In this document: in pieces, positions 56,243 to 64,000 of the stretch
How the letters are laid out: the number at the start of each line of letters is the position of its first letter
Numbering within the stretch: the first letter of the stretch is position 1
Assembly: GCF_000296465.1 (NCBI RefSeq)
Contig: NZ_JH815204.1
Span: forward strand, 372,001-436,000
Direction of reading: 5' to 3'
Length of the DNA: 64,000 nt
From: Barnesiella intestinihominis YIT 11860
GTDB taxonomy: Bacteria > Bacteroidota > Bacteroidia > Bacteroidales > Barnesiellaceae
Notes under the pieces: model-generated
Told to the model about the DNA's origin: nothing
Database searches by the model: none
Seen by the model: only the letters and a program-made list of their open reading frames with translations
Translations under genes and position numbers: made by a program

Positions 56243-57718
56243 ATGAACAAAATGACGATCATGCACCGAGTCGGTGCTATGTTGATGCTGTTCCTTTTCC
56301 CCGGAATATCTTGGGCTCAGGAACAGAAAGTTCAATCGGTAACTCTCGATTTGAAAACAGCTATCGGTATAGCGCTCAATGAGAATCCAACGATTAAGGT
56401 TGCCGATGTGGAGATAGAGAAAAAAGATTATTCCAAAAAGGAAACTATCGCAGGATTATTCCCTCGTATAGACGGTTCTGCATCATATAGTCGTACGATA
56501 GAGAAACAAACCATGTATATGGATTCAGAAGCATTCGATATGAGTGCCATGTTTACTCCTATATACAATACGATAAGTCAGCTTCACCCCGAGTTTCAGG
56601 TTCCGCAGACAGGAGGAGCTTCCTCTTCTTCCGGTGAAACAGGAATGAAAGTCGGGACAGATAATACTTATTCGGTAGGGTTTAGTGCTTCGTTACCAAT
56701 TATCGCCCCTCAATTGTGGAAAAGCGTTCAATTGTCGAGTGCCGATGTCGAACAAGCGGTAGAAGCAGCCCGTTCCTCTCGGTTGAGTTTGGTTAATCAA
56801 GTAGAGAAAGCATATTATAGTCTGTTGTTGGCGCAAAACTCCTATGAAGTTATCAAAATGAGTTATGACAATGCCAAGTTAAATGCAAGGGATTACAAAA
56901 ATAAGTTTGAACAGGGAACGGCTTCGGAGTACGATGTGTTAAGGGCCGAGGTGCAAGTCCGTAATCTTGAACCTACATTATTGCAAACCGAGAACAGTGT
57001 CAAATTGAGTAAACTTCAATTGAAGGTTCTGATGGGTATGGATATGACGGTTGATATAGAAGTTACCGACAAATTAGACGATTATGAGGCATCCATGTAT
57101 GAGGAGACTTTGAATATCAATACCTCGCTTGAACAAAATACCGATTTGCGTAAATTGGATTTACAAACGGCCTATTTGAAAAAGGCAGTCGATGTACAGC
57201 GCATGGCTTGGTTTCCTACATTGTCGGCGACAGCTAATTACAACTGGATATCGATGAGTTATGGCGGTATGTTTGACGATTTCCGATGGAATCCTTATTC
57301 TACGGTCGGACTTTCTTTATCGCTGCCGATTTTTCAAGGAGGGGCTCGTCACTTTAAAATAAAACAAGCTAAATCGAATGTCTTGCAGTTGGGACTACAA
57401 CGAGATAACTTGGTAAACTCTCTTTCGATGCAAGTGCAAATGTCGATGGATAATATCCAGAAATCTATAAAACAGATTGCTTCCAATAAGGAAGGTGTTC
57501 GACAAGCCGAGAAAGCATATTCCATCATGCAAAAAAGTTTCGAGATTGGTTCCGCTACTTTTGTAGAGCTTAACGATGCCGATTTGGCTTTGACGAACTC
57601 TCGTCTCTCGTATAATCAAGCCATATACGATTTCTTAGCGGCAAAGTCCGATTTACAATTGCTGTTGGGTAATACCGATTTGGAACAATATAAACAAGAG
57701 AAAAGCCAAGATAAGTAA
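56243..57718 (+). CDS. TolC family outer-membrane efflux channel
   Basis: A 491-aa channel subunit with a signal peptide (to about residue 26, FPGISWAQE) rather than a lipobox. Helical hairpin repeats: LDLKTAIGIALNENPTIKVADVEIEKKDYSKKETIAGLFPRIDGSASYSRT and VNQVEKAYYSLLLAQNSYEVIKMSYDNAKLNARDYKNKFEQGTASEYDVLRAEVQV, with a second copy after ~320. It contains a Ser/Gly-rich insert near residues 122-135. First structural gene of pump operon 2. Confidence 0.93.
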   Translation: MNKMTIMHRVGAMLMLFLFPGISWAQEQKVQSVTLDLKTAIGIALNENPTIKVADVEIEKKDYSKKETIAGLFPRIDGSASYSRTIEKQTMYMDSEAFDMSAMFTPIYNTISQLHPEFQVPQTGGASSSSGETGMKVGTDNTYSVGFSASLPIIAPQLWKSVQLSSADVEQAVEAARSSRLSLVNQVEKAYYSLLLAQNSYEVIKMSYDNAKLNARDYKNKFEQGTASEYDVLRAEVQVRNLEPTLLQTENSVKLSKLQLKVLMGMDMTVDIEVTDKLDDYEASMYEETLNINTSLEQNTDLRKLDLQTAYLKKAVDVQRMAWFPTLSATANYNWISMSYGGMFDDFRWNPYSTVGLSLSLPIFQGGARHFKIKQAKSNVLQLGLQRDNLVNSLSMQVQMSMDNIQKSIKQIASNKEGVRQAEKAYSIMQKSFEIGSATFVELNDADLALTNSRLSYNQAIYDFLAAKSDLQLLLGNTDLEQYKQEKSQDK

Positions 57719-57751
57719 TACATTCATAGAATAATATAAGAAAATAAACAT

Positions 57752-58768
57752 ATGAAAAGAAATCATTTTTTCAACGTAATGGCTGTTTGTGCGGCCTTGT
57801 CGTTCGTCGCTTGTTCTGGACAGAAGGAGACTAGCGAACAAGTTGAGGAAGAAACTGTTCAACTTGTGAAAATTGCTAAGGTTATGGAGCAGGCTGTTCC
57901 GCAGGTCGTTTCATATACAGCTACGGTAGAACCCTATAAGCGTAATTCGATTAGTTCGTCTGTCCCCAATCGTATCAAAAAAATATATGTAGAAGTCGGT
58001 GATAAAGTCTATGCCGGACAAAAATTGGTAGATTTGGATCAAGCCAATTTAGCTCAGCAGAAGTTACAGTTGGACAATTTGGAGTTGGAGTATAACCGTG
58101 TAAAGGAGCTTTTTGCCGTAGGCGGTGCTTCTCAGCAGCAAGTAGATCAGTTGCGTACGCAATATGAGACGACCAAGACCGCTTATGGAAATTTAGATGA
58201 AAATACGGTTTTGGTTAGTCCTGTAAACGGAGTGGTGACTGCTCGTAATTTTGATAATGGCGATATGGCCAGTGGGGCTATTTTAACGGTGATGCAGATA
58301 CAGCCTGTAAAAGTATTGGTCAATGTATCGGAGAGTGATTTCACGAAAGTCAAAATAGGTATGTCGGTCGATGTAAATGTCGAGGTATATGGCGATGAAG
58401 TTTTCAAAGGAAAAGTATCGTTGATACATCCTACGATAGATCCTGCTACCCGCACATTTGTGACCGAGATCAATATACCCAATACCGATAGTCGCATTCG
58501 TCCGGGAATGTTTGCCCGCGTAAATATTGATTTCGGGAATGTCAATCGTGTCGTAGTACCCGATCAGGCTGTTGTAAAACGTTCGGGTTCTGGGGACAGA
58601 TTCGTTTACGTGTATAAAGATGGAAAGGTTTCCTTTAATCAAGTTCAGTTAGGGCGTCATATAGACAAAACTTATGAATTGATTTCTGGTGTAGAGAATG
58701 GAGCCGAAGTTGTGATCGCCGGTCAATCCAGATTGAAAGATGGAGCCTCTGTGAAAATTGCAGAGTGA
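57752..58768 (+). CDS. RND efflux periplasmic adaptor lipoprotein
   Basis: A 338-aa adaptor with a lipoprotein signal (candidate Cys21 in LSFVACSGQ). Barrel-sandwich segments RNSISSSVPNRIKKIYVEVGDKVYAGQKLVDLD and ENTVLVSPVNGVVTARNFDNGDMAS bracket a short coiled coil (~95-135); ends with VVPDQAVVKRSGSGDRFVYVYKDGKV and GAEVVIAGQSRLKDGASV. Sits between the channel and pump genes of operon 2. Confidence 0.92.
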   Translation: MKRNHFFNVMAVCAALSFVACSGQKETSEQVEEETVQLVKIAKVMEQAVPQVVSYTATVEPYKRNSISSSVPNRIKKIYVEVGDKVYAGQKLVDLDQANLAQQKLQLDNLELEYNRVKELFAVGGASQQQVDQLRTQYETTKTAYGNLDENTVLVSPVNGVVTARNFDNGDMASGAILTVMQIQPVKVLVNVSESDFTKVKIGMSVDVNVEVYGDEVFKGKVSLIHPTIDPATRTFVTEINIPNTDSRIRPGMFARVNIDFGNVNRVVVPDQAVVKRSGSGDRFVYVYKDGKVSFNQVQLGRHIDKTYELISGVENGAEVVIAGQSRLKDGASVKIAE

Positions 58769-58814
58769 TTTTAAGATACCTAATTAAACTATTCACACAT
58801 TAAAGAAAAATTAT

Positions 58815-61800
58815 ATGAGTCTATATGAAGGTTCGGTAAAGAAGCCAATTATGACGTCATTGTGCTTTGTCGCAGTGGCTATCTTGGGTATCTTTTCCCT
58901 TACAAAGCTGCCTATTGACCTCTATCCCGATATTGAGACCAATACGATTATGGTCATGACAGCGTATCCCGGAGCCAGTGCTGCCGATATAGAGAATAAC
59001 CTTACTCGTCCGTTGGAGAATGCGCTGAATGCGGTGAGCGATTTGAAGCACATTACTTCGGAGTCGAAAGAAAATATATCGTTGATTACCCTTGAATTTG
59101 AGTTCGGTGAAGATATAGATGTACTGACGAACGATGTGCGTGATAAATTGGATATGGTAAAATCGGAGCTGCCCGATGAGGCGGAAAATCCCATTATTTT
59201 CAAATTTAGTTCCGATATGATTCCCATTGTGCTGCTTTCTGTTCAGGCGAATGAAAGTATGCCGGCACTGTATAAAATCCTCGATGATAACGTCGCCAGT
59301 CCTTTGGCGCGTATCAGTGGAGTCGGTTCTGTCTCTATCAGCGGTGCTCCCGAAAGAGAAATACAAGTCTATGTGGATCCGGTCAAACTCGAAGCCTATA
59401 ATCTCAGTATCGAAGCTATTTCGTCGGTTATTGGCGCTGAAAACAGGAATATACCGGGAGGTACGTTTGATGTCGGTTCGGAAACTTATTCATTGCGTGT
59501 GCAAGGGGAGTTTAGCGACGCCACGCAAATGAACGATATCGTAGTCGGTAATTTCGGTGGAAAGACAATCTATTTAAGAGATGTCGCCGTCGTACACGAT
59601 TCAGTCGAAGAGCGGGCGCAAGAAACCTATAACAATGGAGTACAAGGGGCGATGATTATCGTCCAGAAACAGTCGGGGGCGAACTCTGTGGAAATCTCCG
59701 ATGCTGTTATGGAAGCACTGCCTAGATTACAGAAAAATTTGCCGAGCGATGTTAAATTGGGTGTGATTGTCGATACTTCGGATAATATTCGGAACACGAT
59801 TGATACGTTGTTCGAAACCGTTATTTTGGCATTACTCTTTGTGTCGATTGTGGTATTCCTGTTTTTGGGTCGGTGGAGAGCTACTGTTATCATCGTCATT
59901 ACCATACCTATATCTTTGGTCGCATCGTTCATTTATTTGGCGGCTACGGGAAATTCGTTGAATATCATCTCTCTTTCTTCTCTTTCGATCGCTATCGGTA
60001 TGGTGGTCGATGATGCTATTGTGGTACTTGAAAATGTGACGAATCATATCGAGCGGGGAAGTGAGCCGATGCAGGCCGCCGTTCATGGAACGAATGAAGT
60101 GGGACTTTCTGTGGTGGCATCTACGTTGACGCTTATCGCCGTGTTCTTCCCGTTGACATTGGTGACAGGTATGACCGGAGTTCTTTTTCAACAATTAGGT
60201 TGGATGGTAACCATTATTATGGTTATTTCTATCGTGTGCGCTTTGGCCTTGACTCCCATGCTTTGTTCTCGTATGTTGAAGTTGCAACCGAAACAATCTA
60301 AGGCTTTCAAGATACTTTACGGTCCCATTGAGAGAGGATTGGACAGTTTCGACAATGCCTATGCACGTTTGTTGCATTGGGCTGTAGGACACCGCACGAT
60401 AGTTATTGTTTCGTGTATGTCTTTCTTTGTTCTCAGTTTATTCTTGGTTCGGTTCGTGGGAACGGAGTTTATGCCTACTCAGGATAATGGGCGTATAGGG
60501 GTAATCGTGGAATTACCTATTGGAACGCGTACTGAAATTTCCAAAGAGATAGGTATGCGGTTGTATAATCAATGGATGGAACAATATCCCGAAATTGAAG
60601 TTTGTAACTTTACGGCAGGACAAGCCAGTACAGACAATACCTATGCTTCGATGACCGATAACGGTTCTCATATTTTGACCTTTAATATCAGTTTGAGTGA
60701 TCCGGGAGAACGGAAGAGAACACTGTCGGAGATTTGTGATTTGATGCGTAAAGATTTGGCGGGATATCCCGAAATTAAGAAATCGCAAGTGAATTTAGGT
60801 GGTGGTATGTCGGCTATGGGTGGTGAGACCATGCTTGATTACGAAATCTATGGTTATTCGTTCGAAGAGACCGATAGTGTAGCGGCTCAGCTCTCTGCTT
60901 TACTCCGGGATATAAAGGGTGTTAGCGAGGTTCGTATTAGTCGTGCCGATTATCAACCTGAGTATCAAGTAGATTTCGACCGGGAGAAATTGGCTCTTAA
61001 TGGTCTTAACTTGGCGACAGCTGCTACTTATTTAAGAAATCGTATTAATGGAGCTACGGCTTCCCAGTTCCGTGAGGAAGGGGAGGAATATGATATTAAA
61101 GTAATGTATGCTCCCGAATATCGTACATCGATAGAAGACATAGAAAATATTGTCGTTTATAATGCTCAGGGAAAAGGCGTTCGTGTGAAAGAATTAGGGA
61201 CCGTTGTAGAGCGGTTTGCTCCGCCGACGATTGACCGTAAAGACCGTGAGCGTATCAATACGGTTTCGGCTATTCTTTCGGGAGCTGCGATGAGCGAAGT
61301 TGTTGCTGCGGCTCAGGAAAAAATAGACCAAATGTCGCTTCCTTCGGGTATCAGTATACAATTGTCCGGTACTTATGAGGATCAACAGGATTCTTTTGGC
61401 GACTTATTTACTTTGATGTATCTCATCGTGATTTTGGTGTTCATTGTAATGGCTGCCCAATTCGAGTCATTGACCTATCCGTTTATCATTATGTTCTCGT
61501 TGCCCTTTGCATTCTCTGGTGTATTCTTGGCCCTGTGGTTATCGGGCAATACGTTGAATGTGATGTCGTTGATCGGTGCGATAATGCTTATTGGTATTGT
61601 GGTGAAAAATGGTATCGTGCTTATCGACTATATATCGTTGAACCGGGAAAGAGGTATGGGAATACGTGAAGCCGTTGTAACAGGTGGACATTCTCGTTTG
61701 CGTCCTGTAATCATGACGACTTTAACTACGATTTTAGGTATGGTTCCTATGGCTATCGGTACGGGGCAAGGTTCTGAAATGTGGAGGCCGATGGGTACGG

Positions 61801-61952
61801 CTGTGATCGGTGGTTTGACAGTATCTACGATTTTGACATTGATTCTCATACCTGTACTTTATTGTGTATTTGCCTCTGTCGGTGTGAAGCGCAAACGCAA
61901 GAAACATCACGAACGACTGCTTCAAGATGTAAAGATAAATTCTAATAACTAA
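58815..61952 (+). CDS. RND efflux transporter permease
   Basis: A 1045-aa inner-membrane RND pump with twelve transmembrane segments. Begins SVKKPIMTSLCFVAVAILGIFSL; proton-relay Asp pair in AIGMVVDDAIVVLENV and TM lysine in LIGIVVKNGIVLIDYI. Periplasmic features LPIDLYPDIETNTIMVMTAYPGASAADIE and GVGSVSISGAPEREIQVYVDP place it with HAE-type pumps, more distant from AcrB than the pump of operon 1; the substrate cannot be read. The C-terminus is basic (KRKRKKHHERLLQD). A PII-like gene follows. Confidence 0.94.
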   Translation: MSLYEGSVKKPIMTSLCFVAVAILGIFSLTKLPIDLYPDIETNTIMVMTAYPGASAADIENNLTRPLENALNAVSDLKHITSESKENISLITLEFEFGEDIDVLTNDVRDKLDMVKSELPDEAENPIIFKFSSDMIPIVLLSVQANESMPALYKILDDNVASPLARISGVGSVSISGAPEREIQVYVDPVKLEAYNLSIEAISSVIGAENRNIPGGTFDVGSETYSLRVQGEFSDATQMNDIVVGNFGGKTIYLRDVAVVHDSVEERAQETYNNGVQGAMIIVQKQSGANSVEISDAVMEALPRLQKNLPSDVKLGVIVDTSDNIRNTIDTLFETVILALLFVSIVVFLFLGRWRATVIIVITIPISLVASFIYLAATGNSLNIISLSSLSIAIGMVVDDAIVVLENVTNHIERGSEPMQAAVHGTNEVGLSVVASTLTLIAVFFPLTLVTGMTGVLFQQLGWMVTIIMVISIVCALALTPMLCSRMLKLQPKQSKAFKILYGPIERGLDSFDNAYARLLHWAVGHRTIVIVSCMSFFVLSLFLVRFVGTEFMPTQDNGRIGVIVELPIGTRTEISKEIGMRLYNQWMEQYPEIEVCNFTAGQASTDNTYASMTDNGSHILTFNISLSDPGERKRTLSEICDLMRKDLAGYPEIKKSQVNLGGGMSAMGGETMLDYEIYGYSFEETDSVAAQLSALLRDIKGVSEVRISRADYQPEYQVDFDREKLALNGLNLATAATYLRNRINGATASQFREEGEEYDIKVMYAPEYRTSIEDIENIVVYNAQGKGVRVKELGTVVERFAPPTIDRKDRERINTVSAILSGAAMSEVVAAAQEKIDQMSLPSGISIQLSGTYEDQQDSFGDLFTLMYLIVILVFIVMAAQFESLTYPFIIMFSLPFAFSGVFLALWLSGNTLNVMSLIGAIMLIGIVVKNGIVLIDYISLNRERGMGIREAVVTGGHSRLRPVIMTTLTTILGMVPMAIGTGQGSEMWRPMGTAVIGGLTVSTILTLILIPVLYCVFASVGVKRKRKKHHERLLQDVKINSNN

Positions 61953-61959
61953 ATCAAAA

Positions 61960-62004
61960 TGTTCTGTTTTCCTTTTCCCAGAATCGGAAAAGGAAAACAG
62001 AACA
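61960..62004 (+). other. 19-bp perfect hairpin between the RND pump and the PII-like gene
   Basis: TGTTCTGTTTTCCTTTTCC (61960-61978) pairs without mismatch with 61986-62004 over a 7-base loop. No T run follows, so it is not a standard terminator; it may stabilise or process the mRNA or act as a leaky terminator, lowering expression of the next gene. Confidence 0.7.
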
Positions 62005-62022
62005 CTAAAAATATAATTCGAT

Positions 62023-62316
62023 ATGAAATCTGTTCTTATCACTTTTGATCAAGCTCACTATGTGCGAATTATCGAACTGTTGGATAAACTCTCTTGTCGG
62101 GGGTTCTCTTATTTCGAACAGATGAGAGGACGTGGTTCCAAGACAGGGGAACCCCACTATGGCAGTCATGCATGGCCTTCCATGTGTTCTGCCATTATAA
62201 CCGTTGTCGAGGATAGTAAAGTAGAGCCGCTGTTGGAAAAACTGCATCAGATGGACGAGGCTACTCCTCAGCTTGGGCTACGGGCCTTTGTCTGGAATAT
62301 AGAGCAAGCAATTTGA
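62023..62316 (+). CDS. PII-like signalling protein next to an RND pump
   Basis: A 97-aa cytoplasmic protein with the ferredoxin-like beta-alpha-beta pattern of PII/GlnK proteins: KSVLITFDQAHYVRIIELLDKLSCRGFSYFEQMRGRG, a short T-loop-like region (SKTGEPHYGSHAWPSMCS), then AIITVVEDSKVEPLLEKLHQMDE. The usual uridylylated tyrosine context is absent. PII-like subgroups are known beside CusA-type RND efflux genes (the PII-NG group, from memory), which matches its place 70 bases after the pump. Role here is probably sensing a metabolite or metal and adjusting the pump; assignment is by pattern only. Confidence 0.6.
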   Translation: MKSVLITFDQAHYVRIIELLDKLSCRGFSYFEQMRGRGSKTGEPHYGSHAWPSMCSAIITVVEDSKVEPLLEKLHQMDEATPQLGLRAFVWNIEQAI

Positions 62317-62343
62317 CGGGTTTGTGTCCGAACATCACACACC

Positions 62344-62386
62344 CACCCAGAGGCTGCATCGAATATTTCGGTGCAGCCTCTGGGTG
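62344..62386 (+). terminator. Strong hairpin after the PII-like gene
   Basis: CACCCAGAGGCTGCA (62344-62358) pairs perfectly with TGCAGCCTCTGGGTG (62372-62386), and the interior CGAA/TTCG extends it to about 20 bp. No T run follows, so termination is likely but not certain. Confidence 0.6.
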
Positions 62387-62469
62387 TATTAGGCCGTGAG
62401 GATATCTCAACGATTTGTCGAAAGGGGATAATTTGTAGTCCGATTGTCTTCATATTTCGGTAAAATCAT

Positions 62470-62477
62470 TATTTTTG
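62470..62477 (+). promoter_or_regulatory. -7 element of the WG-repeat lipoprotein gene
   Basis: TATTTTTG, an exact TAnnTTTG, 21 bases before ATG 62499. TTG at 62444-62446 is 23 bases upstream, longer than usual. Its overlap with the upstream TTG of the open frame argues for the downstream ATG. Confidence 0.45.
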
Positions 62478-62498
62478 TATTGCATAAAATTGTGTACT

Positions 62499-63995
62499 AT
62501 GAAACATTCAAGCATTTGGAGCTGCCTCATGATTTTTTCAGTAGTTGGTATCTCCTTATTGACATCGTGTGGGAGAAGTGGAAAAGTGGAAATCACTCCC
62601 TATATTCTCAACTTGCATTTGAAATATACGCACATTGATAATTTCGAGCACGGTATAGCTCGGGTGAGCATGGATACTAAGACTGAGTCGGGTCGCGAGA
62701 CAGCTGTCTATGGTTGTATTGACGAGAGGGGCAAGGAGGTGATACCTTGTATTTATGAGCTGGTATTTGTCGAGCCTGGTGGTATCGTGGCTCTTTCGAA
62801 AGAGGGGGTGTACAAACTTTTTGTCTATCGCGACGGTGGGGTAGAGGAATTCTCCCTCCCGTCAGGTATTCAGCCGATAAGCGGTTTCTGTTGCGACCGT
62901 AGTGCGGTTTGTGACGAGTATTATAACTATGGTTATATCGATTCCGAGGGGAACCTTGTGGTGCCCTGCCGGTATGAACGTGTGAATGATTATAACGAAG
63001 GTTTGGCCGTAGTCGAACAGAATTGGAGAAAAGGATATGTCGATACCGACGGTTACGAGGTGTCTCCTGTCTCTTATCGGGGAGCAGAAATGTTTAGAAA
63101 TGGCCGCGGCTGCGTGCAGAACGAGGCAGGACTCTATGGCTACGTCGACGAGACGGGCCGAGAGGTAATTCCCTGTCGGTTCGAAAAAGCCATCTCCTTT
63201 TATGGCGAGGTGACCCCGGCGTGTCTCAATGGTCTCTATGGTTTGATCGACAAAGACGGCGAGTTTATCTCGACCCCGCGTTATGAGGCGATGGGTATTT
63301 GTGACGTTGATGTGTTTTATTTCTATGAGAACGGTCTCTATGGCTTTGTCGATGCCGAGCAGAAAGAACTGACTTCGGCACGTTACGACCGGATAGGTGA
63401 ATTATTCAGCGAGGGGCTGATTGATGTGGAACAGCAGGGTAAACATGGATTCATAAATAAGCAGGGCGAAGAGGTGATACCCTGCATATACAGTCGGGTG
63501 AGCCGGTTTGAAAATGGCTTTGCCCGGGTGGCTCGCAATGGGAGGGTAGGGTATATCGATACCGCGGGACGCGAAGTCTTTTTGCTCCCCTCTAACAGCT
63601 ATGCGAGCACTTATCGCTCGGGCTACGGTGTGTTCTGTTTTAAAAGCGGTGGTGAGATATTCATCTTTGACGAGGAGGGTAACAGGCTCGACAGTAACGG
63701 TCGGGAGACTCCGGGTACCATCTCTGCTGGTAGTGAGACACCCGCCAGTGGTAACGTGGGTAGTGACGTGGTGTCTATTCCCGCAGTTTCGGCACCCGTT
63801 TCGTCGGGTAGCAACCGGAGCGATCCAGCCCGTCGGGTCGAGTGGGAAATCCGCCGCAGCCGGGCCATTGAAGAGCTGACCCGCTTACAGATGAAATTGA
63901 TCGAGGACCCCAATTCGGCTGCTATCAAGCACAACATACAGTCGCAGCAGAACATCATCAATACTTGTAACGAGATGATCGCTATCTATCAGTAA
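62499..63995 (+). CDS. WG-repeat lipoprotein
   Basis: A 498-aa surface or periplasmic protein. Lipoprotein signal with candidate Cys24 (GISLLTSCGRSG). About eight WG-type beta repeats of ~45 residues cover ~residues 40-385; clear ones read YGCIDERGKEVIPCIYE, YGYIDSEGNLVVPCRYE, KGYVDTDGYEV, YGYVDETGREVIPCRFE, YGLIDKDGEFISTPRYE, HGFINKQGEEVIPCIY and VGYIDTAGREVFLL. A Ser/Gly/Val-rich linker (~395-435) and a helical, charged tail (RRVEWEIRRSRAIEELTRLQMKL) follow. WG repeats occur in bacterial extracellular proteins without a fixed function. Its G+C content looks higher than that of its neighbours, so acquisition by transfer is possible. Confidence 0.85.
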   Translation: MKHSSIWSCLMIFSVVGISLLTSCGRSGKVEITPYILNLHLKYTHIDNFEHGIARVSMDTKTESGRETAVYGCIDERGKEVIPCIYELVFVEPGGIVALSKEGVYKLFVYRDGGVEEFSLPSGIQPISGFCCDRSAVCDEYYNYGYIDSEGNLVVPCRYERVNDYNEGLAVVEQNWRKGYVDTDGYEVSPVSYRGAEMFRNGRGCVQNEAGLYGYVDETGREVIPCRFEKAISFYGEVTPACLNGLYGLIDKDGEFISTPRYEAMGICDVDVFYFYENGLYGFVDAEQKELTSARYDRIGELFSEGLIDVEQQGKHGFINKQGEEVIPCIYSRVSRFENGFARVARNGRVGYIDTAGREVFLLPSNSYASTYRSGYGVFCFKSGGEIFIFDEEGNRLDSNGRETPGTISAGSETPASGNVGSDVVSIPAVSAPVSSGSNRSDPARRVEWEIRRSRAIEELTRLQMKLIEDPNSAAIKHNIQSQQNIINTCNEMIAIYQ

Positions 63996-64000
63996 CAGGG

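Overview
The window is bacterial chromosome, almost certainly from a member of the Bacteroidales (Bacteroidetes). The evidence is the promoter type: many genes carry a TAnnTTTG element with TTTG/TTG 19-21 bases upstream instead of -35/-10 boxes. Shine-Dalgarno sequences are not prominent, a Bacteroidetes-restricted DUF4295 gene follows rpmB-rpmG, and the menFDBCE set, the aroQ-fused DAHP synthase, the OstA-like protein and the paired RND pumps are all of Bacteroidales type. I cannot name the genus. No rRNA, tRNA, CRISPR array, insertion sequence or prophage was seen; the region looks like stable core chromosome.

Layout. 1-10.5 kb (+): end of tsaD, cinA, rpmB-rpmG-DUF4295, ftsY, rimO, then menF-menD-menB-menC-menE packed head to tail. 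10.7-12.9 kb (+): a secreted GH3 beta-glucosidase, closed by a long bidirectional hairpin. 13-23 kb (-): a Crp/Fnr regulator; ftsK-lolA-trxB; and a 59-aa membrane protein, dxs, trkA and trkH. 23.1-27.2 kb (-): an aromatic amino acid operon, pheA - aminotransferase - DAHP synthase/chorismate mutase - tyrA. 27.4-44.3 kb (+): a small acidic unknown, tig, clpP-clpX, recQ, guaB, three periplasmic parvulin-type proteins, an OstA-like protein, mutL and yaaA. 44.3-48.4 kb (-): a flavodoxin/ferredoxin protein, a frameshifted maeB and an AraC regulator. 48.8-62.3 kb (+): two complete tripartite RND efflux systems back to back, the first ending in an LpxA-like gene, the second led by a TetR gene and followed by a PII-like gene. 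62.5-64 kb (+): a WG-repeat lipoprotein.

Most notable discovery. Upstream of pheA there is a complete transcription-attenuation leader on the minus strand: a textbook promoter (TTTG-N19-TACATTTG), about 20 bases later a 19-codon leader peptide MKNFDFAYYFYFYFYFGEK (11 of 19 residues Phe or Tyr), a 13-bp antiterminator pairing whose 5' arm starts right after the leader stop codon, and a 12-bp terminator with a U run 14 bases before the pheA start. This predicts control of Phe/Tyr synthesis by ribosome stalling, as in enteric phe/trp operons but built independently in a Bacteroidales genome.

Other points: a one-base deletion splits maeB; start codons of menF, menD, menE, ftsK, trkA, aroF-aroQ, pheA, the OstA-like gene and others lie downstream of the longest open frame; perfect inverted repeats sit at the promoters of the parvulin operon and the TetR gene; and long hairpins flank the PII-like gene.
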